Shown here: positions 6,328 through 12,004 of the stretch, one piece after another
Layout: the number at the start of each line of letters is the position of its first letter
Numbering within the stretch: the stretch's first letter is position 1
Source of the DNA: Spirochaetaceae bacterium
GTDB taxonomy: Bacteria; Spirochaetota; Spirochaetia; Treponematales; Breznakiellaceae
Assembly: GCA_031257995.1 (NCBI GenBank)
Contig: JAIRNN010000244.1
Span: forward strand, 1 to 21,176
Direction: 5' to 3'
DNA length: 21,176 bases
Made by a program: the position numbers and the translations under genes
Notes under the pieces: generated by a model
Told to the model about the DNA's origin: nothing
Database searches by the model: none
Seen by the model: the letters and a program-made list of their open reading frames with translations, nothing else

Positions 6328-6462
6328 GGGCGTTGCGGGGGCGGTAGCGTCCCGCAGAGGGGGTAGCGGAAGACGGGCGCAAAACCGCCTAAGCGCGGCG
6401 CACAAGGTGCTTAGGTGTGGCGCGGTTTTGCGATGGCTGTAGCGAGGGGGAGACATCTCCCT
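6328..6462 (+). repeat. R1 GC-rich repeat, copy 2, with a nested hairpin (rplL-rpsF gap)
   Basis: The left part reads GCGTTGCGGGGGCGG... to AGAGGGGGTAGCGGAAG and the right part GTAGCGAGGGGGAGAC. Between them is a separate hairpin (6379-6431): GCAAAACCGC pairs with GCGGTTTTGC, and CTAAGC with GCTTAG. In copy 1 this slot holds a different, 17-base hairpin. The repeat occupies most of the 320-bp gap; the remainder is the rpsF leader. Confidence 0.75.
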
Positions 6463-6539
6463 TATATTTTTAATGAGCGCCCGGTTTTGATGCCGGGGCA
6501 AATCCTTGCCTGCTGTGAAAGACGGCGGGCCGTGCGATG

Positions 6540-6556
6540 CCGGCTCGTGGAGCCGG
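6540..6556 (+). promoter_or_regulatory. Leader hairpin upstream of rpsF (possible S6:S18 site)
   Basis: CCGGCTC-GTG-GAGCCGG forms a perfect 7-bp stem 28 nt before the rpsF ATG. In many bacteria the S6:S18 complex binds a CCG-containing hairpin in the rpsF leader and represses the operon. Only position and the CCG content support that role here; detailed match to the motif was not established. Confidence 0.35.
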
Positions 6557-6584
6557 TAGTATGTGGAGACCATAAGGAGTAACT

Positions 6585-6878
6585 ATGCGTCAATATGAAC
6601 TTGTCGTCATCCTGCCTTTGGAGGATGAAAAACAGAAGCTCGGCAGGGAGAAAATCGCTGCCGACCTTTCCGGAGTCGGCGCCGTGATCGAAAAAACCGA
6701 TGAAATGGGCGACCGTGATCTCGCCTATGAGATCAACGGCATGAAGCGCGCGAAATACGTGTTATTCCACGTAAAAATTGATCCCGCGAAAATCGCGGCA
6801 GCGGACAAGGCGTTTAAGCTCAACCAAAACCTTGTGCGTTATCTTTTTGTCAAGAAAGCTGAGCAGGAGGGGACATGA
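6585..6878 (+). CDS. rpsF: 30S ribosomal protein S6 (bS6)
   Basis: bS6 binds S18 and 16S rRNA on the platform of the small subunit. The start MRQYELVVILPLEDE is typical, and the DRDLAYEINGMKRAKYVLFHVKID region matches the family ferredoxin-like fold. Length 97 residues is usual for non-extended S6. AAGGAG lies about 6 nt before ATG. The stop overlaps the ssb start (ATGA), so the pair is coupled as in the standard rpsF-ssb-rpsR operon. Confidence 0.96.
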   Translation: MRQYELVVILPLEDEKQKLGREKIAADLSGVGAVIEKTDEMGDRDLAYEINGMKRAKYVLFHVKIDPAKIAAADKAFKLNQNLVRYLFVKKAEQEGT

Positions 6879-7354
6879 CCGATCTTAACCGGGTTGTTCT
6901 TATCGGACGGCTGACCCGTGATGCCGAGACAAAGTTTGTCCAGAACGGCCAAGCGGTGTGCAAGTTTTCTCTCGCGGTGAACCGCAAACGCAAGGTTGGC
7001 GACCAGTGGGAGGACGAAGTGAGCTTTTTTGACGCGGTACTCTGGGGACGGCAGGCCGAGACATTGAGCCAGTATCTCATAAAAGGGAAACAGATCGCCC
7101 TTGACGGGGAACTCAAGCAGGACCGCTGGGAACAGGACGGGCAAAAACGTTCAAAAGTCGAGATTGTCGTCAACAACATTCAGTTGCTGGGCAGCAGTCA
7201 AGGAATGGGCGGACAGGGCGGCGGATCGTATCCCCAGCGGACGGAAAATTCCCAGAGCGGCGGAAACTGGGGCGGCGGCTCACGCCCGCAACAACCCCCG
7301 GCATCGTCAAACGAAGGTTTAAGCGATCATTTTTCGGATGATATTCCATTCTAA
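6875..7354 (+). CDS. ssb: Single-stranded DNA-binding protein
   Basis: SSB coats single-stranded DNA in replication, repair and recombination and recruits partners through its C-terminal tip. The OB fold (about 1-108) begins LNRVVLIGRLTRDAETKF and includes FSLAVNRK and the conserved VLWGRQAETLSQYLIKG. A glycine/serine/glutamine-rich linker follows (about 109-150). The end is DDIPF, the canonical acidic interaction tip. It has 159 residues. It starts inside the rpsF stop and is followed by a small leader-like region before rpsR. Confidence 0.97.
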   Translation: MTDLNRVVLIGRLTRDAETKFVQNGQAVCKFSLAVNRKRKVGDQWEDEVSFFDAVLWGRQAETLSQYLIKGKQIALDGELKQDRWEQDGQKRSKVEIVVNNIQLLGSSQGMGGQGGGSYPQRTENSQSGGNWGGGSRPQQPPASSNEGLSDHFSDDIPF

Positions 7355-7374
7355 CCCTTTTTAGAGGAGTAAGC

Positions 7375-7404
7375 ATGAATGCTTTGTGTTCATGTTCGAT
7401 TTAA
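7375..7404 (+). CDS. Possible 9-residue leader peptide before rpsR
   Basis: A GAGGAG box (7364-7369), 5 nt, then ATG opens a nine-codon frame encoding MNALCSCSI and ending TAA. Two of nine codons are cysteine. A terminator-like hairpin follows 4 bp later and rpsR starts 40 bp after the stop. Leader peptide plus hairpin is the layout of an attenuator. A chance ORF on a duplicated ribosome-binding site is the alternative. Nothing in the sequence proves translation. Confidence 0.35.
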   Translation: MNALCSCSI

Positions 7405-7407
7405 CAT

Positions 7408-7429
7408 AAGCGGCGAGACAGCCGCTTTT
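7408..7429 (+). terminator. Terminator-like hairpin between ssb and rpsR
   Basis: AAGCGGC, a 6-nt loop and GCCGCTT followed by two more T residues make a 7-bp stem with a short T run. It sits between the leader ORF and the rpsR ribosome-binding site (GAGAGGAG). It could end the rpsF-ssb transcript or attenuate rpsR. Confidence 0.5.
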
Positions 7430-7443
7430 GAGAGGAGTAAAAT

Positions 7444-7872
7444 ATGTCGGATCAGGAAACAGAAATAACGGCGGATGCAAACGATGTAAACGATGCCAAT
7501 GACGTAAGCGCCGGTGAATCAGAGGTGGATGCGGGGAGACCGGAGCGGCGTCCCTATGGCCGGAGCAACCGTCCTTTTCACCGGGATCGGGATGGCGGCC
7601 GCGAACGCGACTACCACGGCGACCGCAACGAGGATGATCGGCGCGGCGGACGGGGCGGTAAGGTCTTCTTTAAGAAGAAAGTCTGTCGGTTTTGTACCCA
7701 AAAATTCAAGATTAACTATAAAGAGCCGGATACCCTCCGCCGCTTTGTCACCGAGCGGGGCAAGATTCTGCCGCGCCGCATCACCGGGACATGTTCCAAG
7801 CACCAGCGGACGGTTGCCGAGGCGATCAAGCGGGCGCGTGTGCTTGCGCTCTTGCCTTTCGTGGCGGAATAG
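7444..7872 (+). CDS. rpsR: 30S ribosomal protein S18 (bS18), zinc type with long N-terminal extension
   Basis: bS18 pairs with S6 on the 30S platform. The conserved C-terminal part (about 77-142) contains VCRFCTQKF (C81, C84) and ITGTCSKHQRTVAEAIKRAR (C117, H120), a four-ligand set typical of the zinc-binding (C+) S18 form. The first 75 residues are an acidic stretch followed by an arginine/glycine/aspartate-rich tract (RPERRPYGRSNRP, DRRGGRGG). Most S18 proteins lack so long a tail. The SD box is GAGAGGAG. rplI, the usual next gene, is absent; the following gene runs the other way. Confidence 0.95.
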   Translation: MSDQETEITADANDVNDANDVSAGESEVDAGRPERRPYGRSNRPFHRDRDGGRERDYHGDRNEDDRRGGRGGKVFFKKKVCRFCTQKFKINYKEPDTLRRFVTERGKILPRRITGTCSKHQRTVAEAIKRARVLALLPFVAE

Positions 7873-7905
7873 GCGGCAACGCGCCGTAAAAAGGGGCGGT
7901 TTTAA

Positions 7906-7923
7906 AACCTCAAGTTTTGGAAC
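7906..7923 (+). repeat. 18-bp repeat, copy 1 (rpsR/Cys-cluster gene gap)
   Basis: AACCTCAAGTTTTGGAAC is identical to 11561-11578. Here it sits between two convergent genes and overlaps a weak palindrome (GGTTTTAAAACC, 7898-7909). A related GCTCAAAACTTGAGC palindrome lies near 8981-8995. It is probably part of a larger dispersed element. Confidence 0.6.
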
Positions 7924-7993
7924 CGCAACCTTAAAAAACGCGGTTTCGTAAGACTTTAGACCTGAGAAACTGCAAAGCGCTTGTCTCAGCCTG

Positions 7994-8431
7994 TCAAGAT
8001 TCGTTAGAATGCAGCGCGCCCCGTCCGATACCCGGACAGCTTCGCGCGTTTTCCCGCCAAGCCTTTTTCGAGGCCAGCACGTCGCTCCAGAAAGGATAGG
8101 TACGGCATTGCAATGGCCGCGCCTCGTACACCGTGCAGCCGTCATGCCAAAAAACGCAATCTGCCGAGAGCCGTCCGCCCGCGCTGGACGTTCGCTCCCG
8201 AAGGCTGAGCCGCTGGACGGGCTTCCCGTCCCCATCCGTCCACAACACCCACCGGCAATACATCTTCTCAAACTCGTGCGGCGCGGCCCTTTTCACGGCG
8301 GCAAGAGAGGCCGCATCCTCAGCGGAAAGAAACACATACCCCGGCTCATACCGGCAGCACACGGAACACGCCCGGCAAGAGAACCGGATCCCGCGAGAGT
8401 AGAAACAGCCAGCCTTATGCAGGATAGGCAA
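7994..8431 (-). CDS. YkgJ-type cysteine-cluster (putative metal/Fe-S binding) protein
   Basis: The 145-residue product has the N-terminal motif FSCRACSVCCR (C19, C22, C25, C26) and further cysteines at 92, 99 and 109 (DCVFWHDGCTVYEARPLQCR). This pattern defines the YkgJ zinc- or iron-chelating family (CxxCxxCC...C...RPxxCRxYPF). Biochemical function is not established for the family. It lies downstream of luxS on the same strand and overlaps its end by 17 nt. The assigned start is TTG with no clear binding box, so the true N-terminus is uncertain, though all family cysteines lie after it. Confidence 0.8.
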   Translation of the reverse strand: MPILHKAGCFYSRGIRFSCRACSVCCRYEPGYVFLSAEDAASLAAVKRAAPHEFEKMYCRWVLWTDGDGKPVQRLSLRERTSSAGGRLSADCVFWHDGCTVYEARPLQCRTYPFWSDVLASKKAWRENARSCPGIGRGALHSNES

Positions 8432-8891
8432 GATTCTCAGGCCGGGGATTTTTCAGCATAGCCAGGTAACGTTCCCCTTCCCACTTCGCCATACCCAGAT
8501 TCTGCTCGCTGTAATTGCCGCATTCGGCGGGTTTCGCGCCGGGTATCTCGCCCTCGAAGGCGACGACCCACTCAAAAAGCTCCCTGAGAAGCGGCAGCGC
8601 GTCACGCGAATCAAGCGCCCCCTCAAGAATCAGATAAAACCCCGTGCGGCAGCCCATCGGCCCGAAATAGACCACCCGCTTCCCCCATTCCCCGTGAGAA
8701 CGCAGAAACGTCGCGCCCAGATGTTCCAGCGTATGCAGCGCGGGCACATCAATGACCGGCTCCTTGTTCGGCGCCTTGAACCGCAGGTCAAACGTCGTGA
8801 TCGTCGTCTCCCCGAACCGGTCCCGCCGAGAAACATACACCCCCGGCACGAGCCGCAGGTGGTCGACCTGAAAACTGGCAATTTTTTCCAT
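8415..8891 (-). CDS. luxS: S-ribosylhomocysteine lyase
   Basis: LuxS cleaves S-ribosylhomocysteine to homocysteine and DPD, the precursor of autoinducer-2, in the activated methyl cycle. The metal site is visible: HTLEH (H53, H57) and C124 in PAECGNYSEQNL. The catalytic cysteine is C81 in GPMGCRTGFYL. Length 158 residues is normal. The frame is open 66 codons further upstream, but that part is R1 repeat DNA. GAGAGGAG lies 5 nt before the ATG at 8891, which begins MEKIASFQVDH as in other LuxS proteins. It probably forms a pair with the downstream YkgJ-type gene. Confidence 0.97.
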   Translation of the reverse strand: MEKIASFQVDHLRLVPGVYVSRRDRFGETTITTFDLRFKAPNKEPVIDVPALHTLEHLGATFLRSHGEWGKRVVYFGPMGCRTGFYLILEGALDSRDALPLLRELFEWVVAFEGEIPGAKPAECGNYSEQNLGMAKWEGERYLAMLKNPRPENLAYPA

Positions 8892-8947
8892 ATACACTCC
8901 TCTCAAAACGTAACTATTCATGTGGGGGAAGCCGCGGCAAGTTTTGC

Positions 8948-9066
8948 CGACCCCTCGCTCCAGCCCCCACTCCGGTCCAAGCTCAAAACTTGAGCCGCCC
9001 TCCGCATGGTCTTCCGCTACCCCCTCTCCAAAGGACGTAGTCCCGGGTTCCGCCCCTAAAACCCCG
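8948..9066 (-). repeat. R1 GC-rich repeat, copy 4 (upstream of luxS)
   Basis: Read on the minus strand it contains AGAGGGGGTAGCGGAAG (about 9011-9027), identical over 17 bases to copy 2, and a later GAGCGAGGGG box. The middle holds its own small palindrome (GGCTCAAGTTTTGAGC). It is diverged at both ends. It creates an artificial open extension of the luxS frame. Confidence 0.6.
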
Positions 9067-9091
9067 ACCTTAACCGCAGGCTTCATCACAA

Positions 9092-9196
9092 CAAACCACA
9101 GATGAGACGGATGTACGCAGGTTTTTCACACTGAATCTCTCTTAATCCGTAACGCCATATGGCGCAATCCGTGCGCCCTCTGTGTTCATCTGTAAT
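9092..9196. repeat. CCACAGATGA-type inverted repeat (luxS/plsC gap)
   Basis: AACCACAGATGAGACGGAT on the left and TGTGTTCATCTGT on the right form an imperfect inverted pair, with repeated AATCCGT words in the middle. This resembles degenerate CCACAGATGAACACAGAT palindromes that are widespread in bacterial intergenic DNA. With R1 copy 4 it accounts for the 316-bp gap between the end of plsC (9208) and the luxS start (8891). Confidence 0.45.
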
Positions 9197-9207
9197 TAAA
9201 CGTGAAA

Positions 9208-9933
9208 CTACCCCGCTAACACGGCGGCTACCGCGTCCCGCACCCGGTCGGCCAAAACTTGGCGGCGTTCTTCCTGCGGCAAGTTTTTTGTTTCTATCAC
9301 CGGGCAGAACGTGATGCTTGCCTGAGTCCGCTGGACGAGGCGGGTTTTTTCAAAGACCTCGTAACTTCCCGCGATCGCTACGGGAACGATGGGAGCGCCC
9401 GCCTCGGTAGCAAGCCGCAACGACCCGGCCTTGAACGGCAAAAGGCCCCGGCCCTTGCTCCGCGTCCCTTCCGGAAAAATGATCATCGCGCCGCCATGCT
9501 TCACTTTTTTAACGCCGCCGCCAATCGTCTTAACCGATTTCCGTATGTTCTTTCGGTTGATATACTGCCCGCCCAGAAACAGAATCCAAATATTGATCAC
9601 CGGAATGAACGCAAGCTCGCTTTTTGCGACAAAGCCAAAGGGCCGCCCCAGATAGGCCAAGAGCAACACGATGTCAAATATGCCGCAGTGGTTGCTGGCA
9701 ATACAGACCGGCCCCTTTTGCGGGATGTGCTCGCGGCCCTTCGCCGTAACGCGGCAGCCGGTCAGCTTAATGACGAGATGCGACCAAAATTGAGCGATTT
9801 TGTAGGTGAATAATTTTGACGTTTGCGGCATAAAAAGCCGTAGAACAAAGAGAATAATCCCCAACGGGACCACCGCAACCGCAGTCACGCCGACAATGAA
9901 AAAAGCAAAAACCGTGTGAACAACCGCAAACAT
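9208..9933 (-). CDS. plsC: 1-acyl-sn-glycerol-3-phosphate acyltransferase
   Basis: This membrane enzyme adds the second acyl chain to lysophosphatidic acid in phospholipid synthesis. The catalytic HX4D motif is NHCGIFD (H82, D87) and the glycerol-phosphate-binding motif is FPEGTRSKG (153-161). VPVAIAGSYEVF is the later conserved block. An N-terminal hydrophobic segment (about 6-35) anchors it. The 241-residue length is normal. It follows recX by 21 bp on the same strand. AAAGG lies upstream of ATG. gpsA, the enzyme that makes glycerol-3-phosphate, is 2 kb away. Confidence 0.92.
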   Translation of the reverse strand: MFAVVHTVFAFFIVGVTAVAVVPLGIILFVLRLFMPQTSKLFTYKIAQFWSHLVIKLTGCRVTAKGREHIPQKGPVCIASNHCGIFDIVLLLAYLGRPFGFVAKSELAFIPVINIWILFLGGQYINRKNIRKSVKTIGGGVKKVKHGGAMIIFPEGTRSKGRGLLPFKAGSLRLATEAGAPIVPVAIAGSYEVFEKTRLVQRTQASITFCPVIETKNLPQEERRQVLADRVRDAVAAVLAG

Positions 9934-9954
9934 TGTGAACGCCTTTTTCCCTAT

Positions 9955-10500
9955 TCAACGCTCGGCCGCTTCCCCAAAGTCCCGTATCGCGCCCTGCGAA
10001 AAACCCTCTCCGCGCAACTCCGCCCGGCAACCGTTCAGATCAAACGGCATATCCCCAAAACGCTTTTTGATGAACCGGCCCAGAAGCGCCCGTTCCGTTT
10101 CACTGTCCAGACACTCTTGCAGGGCCTCGGATGCCGTCCCCCGATCAATGCCCTTCGCGCGCAACGCCGCAACAATACGGCGGGGCGTGTCAGCCTTGGA
10201 AACAATGCGGGAACGAAGCCACATCCGCGAAAACCGGCCGTCATTGACAATATTCGCCGCCGTCAGCTCGCGCATCACAGTCTTCACGACACCGGCATCA
10301 AATCCCCGCTTCAACAACTTCTGCGACAGGAGAAACGTACACTGCTCGGCGCGGGATACCAGCCTCAACGCCGCGTTTCGCGCCAAACACAGGGCCTCAT
10401 CCCCGCCGCGTTTGCCGGACAAGTCTCCGGACAGGCCGAACGGCAAATCCCCGCTAACGCTTGCTGAACTGGAATCTTCTGCGCGCGCCGCGCCGGCCAT
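9955..10500 (-). CDS. recX: Regulatory protein RecX
   Basis: RecX binds RecA filaments and limits their growth. The body has tandem three-helix repeats: ALRLVSRAEQCTFLLSQKL, then VVKTVMRELTAANIVNDGRFSR, then ADTPRRIVAALRAKGI, all family-like. The ATG at 10500 gives 181 residues and overlaps the rpsI end by 47 nt in another frame. An in-frame codon at 10530 would overlap further. The overlap is longer than usual, so translation may begin at a later TTG. The first 35 residues are low-complexity and not conserved. Organisation rplM-rpsI-recX-plsC suggests one transcript. Confidence 0.85.
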   Translation of the reverse strand: MAGAARAEDSSSASVSGDLPFGLSGDLSGKRGGDEALCLARNAALRLVSRAEQCTFLLSQKLLKRGFDAGVVKTVMRELTAANIVNDGRFSRMWLRSRIVSKADTPRRIVAALRAKGIDRGTASEALQECLDSETERALLGRFIKKRFGDMPFDLNGCRAELRGEGFSQGAIRDFGEAAER

Positions 10501-10846
10501 ATTTTTTCCGCTCAACCATGCGCGAATCACGGGTCAAAAAGCCGTTTGCGCGAAGACTCAGGTAGTTCTGCTCGTCAACCTGACACAGCGCGCGGGCAAG
10601 CCCATGCCGGCACGCGCCCGCCTGCCCGTTAATCCCGCCGCCATACACGTTGATCACGATGTCAAACTTGTTCTCACTGTCCGTCACCGCAAGCGGAGCG
10701 CGCAACACCTTCTCGTGTTCGCCCTGCGTAAAGTACCGGGAAACGTCCTTCCCGTTCACGACAATCTTGCCCGACCCATCCCGCACATAAACACGAGCCA
10801 CCGAAGTCTTTCTTCTCCCGGTTCCGACGCCTAAATTCTTTACCAT
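10454..10846 (-). CDS. rpsI: 30S ribosomal protein S9 (uS9)
   Basis: uS9 lies in the 30S head and its C-terminal tail contacts P-site tRNA. The start GTGRRKTSVARVYVRDGSGK is diagnostic, as are VYGGGINGQAGACRHGLARAL and the basic tail ending GARRRFQFSKR. Length 130 residues is normal. AAGGA precedes its ATG; rplM ends 41 bp upstream. This is the universal rplM-rpsI pair. Confidence 0.98.
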   Translation of the reverse strand: MVKNLGVGTGRRKTSVARVYVRDGSGKIVVNGKDVSRYFTQGEHEKVLRAPLAVTDSENKFDIVINVYGGGINGQAGACRHGLARALCQVDEQNYLSLRANGFLTRDSRMVERKKYGRRGARRRFQFSKR

Positions 10847-10887
10847 GCTTTATCCTTGCCCTATCTTTTACAGATATTTTCAGCTAT

Positions 10888-11316
10888 TTACAGATTAATC
10901 GCCTGAGGATTCTGCGCCGCATGAGGATGCGTTGCCCCCGCATAGACCTTCACGTTACGGCAGAGCTGCCGGCCCAAAACACCTTTGGGCAACATCCCGC
11001 TCACCGCCTTCTCCATCGGCTTTGTGGGATGCCGCTCCAGCAGTTTCGCGTAGTTCACCGTCTTCAACCCGCCCGGAAACCCCGTGTGGTGGTGGTAGAG
11101 CTTGTCCTCCCGCTTAGCCCCCGTCACAACAGCCTTCTCCGCGTTGACAATCACGACAAAATCGCCCACCTCCTGATGAGGCACAAAAACAGCCTTTTCC
11201 TTACCGCGCACAATCGCCACCGCCTTAGCCGCCACCCGTCCGAGACTCTTTCCCTCGGCATCAATGAGAAACCATATGCGGTCCACTTCCGCCGGTTTTT
11301 TCACAATCGTCTTCAT
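10888..11316 (-). CDS. rplM: 50S ribosomal protein L13 (uL13)
   Basis: uL13 is an early assembly protein of the large subunit. The product begins MKTIVKKPAEVDRIWFLIDA and contains KSLGRVAAKAVAIVRGK, DFVVIVNAEK, LYHHHTGFPGG and the conserved AVSGMLPKGVLGR. From ATG 11316 it has 142 residues, the usual length. An open extension of 17 codons upstream lacks conservation and a binding site. AAGGA lies about 6 nt before the chosen start. A near-consensus promoter lies about 80 bp upstream. Confidence 0.98.
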   Translation of the reverse strand: MKTIVKKPAEVDRIWFLIDAEGKSLGRVAAKAVAIVRGKEKAVFVPHQEVGDFVVIVNAEKAVVTGAKREDKLYHHHTGFPGGLKTVNYAKLLERHPTKPMEKAVSGMLPKGVLGRQLCRNVKVYAGATHPHAAQNPQAINL

Positions 11317-11396
11317 ACCGTATCCTTCTGTATCCTTAAAACGCCGGTTTGACGCGCCGTCAGCCAACGCTTTATCATATTGATTCCTAGCTTATG

Positions 11397-11425
11397 ATTC
11401 TATCAAGCCCGCGAAAAATTGTCAA
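11397..11425 (-). promoter_or_regulatory. Near-consensus promoter of rplM-rpsI-recX-plsC
   Basis: On the minus strand TTGACA (11420-11425), a 17-bp spacer and TAGAAT (11397-11402). The -35 box is perfect and the -10 box matches 5 of 6. The predicted leader before rplM is about 75 nt. This is the best sigma-70 promoter in the window. Confidence 0.75.
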
Positions 11426-11470
11426 GCCACCCGTTGTGGAGGGTCCCGCAGGGGCCTTTCAAGAGCCCGG

Positions 11471-11507
11471 CGTAATGGGAGAGAGCGGCGGTTCCCCTAC
11501 GGGGGAA
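11471..11507 (+). repeat. R3 repeat, copy 1: 35-bp unit with UACG hairpin
   Basis: The unit runs CGTAATGGGAGAGAGCGGCG and then a perfect TTCCCC-TACG-GGGGAA hairpin. Two longer copies (36 bp) occur inside the U32 gene at 14108-14143 and 14171-14206. This copy is upstream of the rplM promoter. The rest of 11428-11582 contains no gene and ends with the 18-bp repeat. Confidence 0.65.
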
Positions 11508-11560
11508 AGAAAGTGCCGTCTGTCGCGGAGGCGATAGACTGATAACGGAGACCGTTCCAC

Positions 11561-11578
11561 AACCTCAAGTTTTGGAAC
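11561..11578 (+). repeat. 18-bp repeat, copy 2
   Basis: AACCTCAAGTTTTGGAAC is identical to 7906-7923. Here it forms part of a hairpin, GTTCCA...TGGAAC. It lies just past the 3' end of the small membrane-protein gene. Confidence 0.6.
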
Positions 11579-11582
11579 AACC

Positions 11583-11804
11583 TCAACCATATATTATTTT
11601 GTCATATTTTTTATTTTCTTCTTCCAATAGTTTCAACTGGTTGTTTTGTTTCTCTATCTCCAGTTCCAATTTTCTTGTTTCATATTCCAGTTTCTGTATT
11701 TCCGTTTTCCTCTTCTGACGACTGGATATAAATGAAAAGAGTATGCCGGGAAACCCTATAAACACGCTTATTATTGCCACCACCGGGATTAATATGTCTT
11801 CCAT
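11583..11804 (-). CDS. Small membrane-anchored coiled-coil protein, unknown
   Basis: The product begins MEDILIPVVAIISVF and has one hydrophobic segment (about 4-25) followed by a charged helix, RKTEIQKLEYETRKLELEIE, that reads as a coiled coil to the end. From ATG 11804 it has 73 residues; an in-frame ATG at 11813 would add three but overlaps the likely -10 box. DNA is AT-rich compared with its neighbours, suggesting acquisition. The gene stands alone. I do not recognise a family; phage-shock or LapA-like anchors have this general shape but there is no specific match. Confidence 0.55.
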   Translation of the reverse strand: MEDILIPVVAIISVFIGFPGILFSFISSRQKRKTEIQKLEYETRKLELEIEKQNNQLKLLEEENKKYDKIIYG

Positions 11805-11811
11805 AGATACC

Positions 11812-11840
11812 ATTATACCAGTAAATTGATGTGCCGTCTA
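11812..11840 (-). promoter_or_regulatory. Putative promoter of the small coiled-coil gene
   Basis: On the minus strand TAGACG (11835-11840), a 17-bp spacer and a perfect TATAAT (11812-11817). Transcription would start about where the ATG at 11804 begins, consistent with a leaderless message. Confidence 0.5.
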
Positions 11841-11991
11841 TGGGTAACCAAGCTGCCGAAGGTAGTACACCGCCTTTCGGTCTCGACAGGCAAACACAGT
11901 AATATAGTACATAACGGCCTGTATTATTCTAAGAACCAAGCCGCCGCGAGAATGTCGCGCTTCTTACCTATTACTTTTTACTGAAATACGG

Positions 11992-11997
11992 TATAGT
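11992..11997 (+). promoter_or_regulatory. Putative -10 element of gpsA
   Basis: TATAGT lies 7 bp before the gpsA ATG. No convincing -35 box or Shine-Dalgarno sequence accompanies it. If functional it would give a leaderless transcript. A small hairpin (CGCGA/TCGCG, 11945-11959) lies upstream. Confidence 0.35.
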
Positions 11998-12004
11998 TGT
12001 CCGC

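Noticed and set aside
8892..9089. N-terminal extension of luxS to 224 residues
   Set aside because: The extra part is R1 repeat DNA, has no family match, and a GAGAGGAG box points to ATG 8891.
11317..11367. 17-codon extension of rplM
   Set aside because: Not conserved, no binding site, and L13 normally begins at the ATG at 11316.
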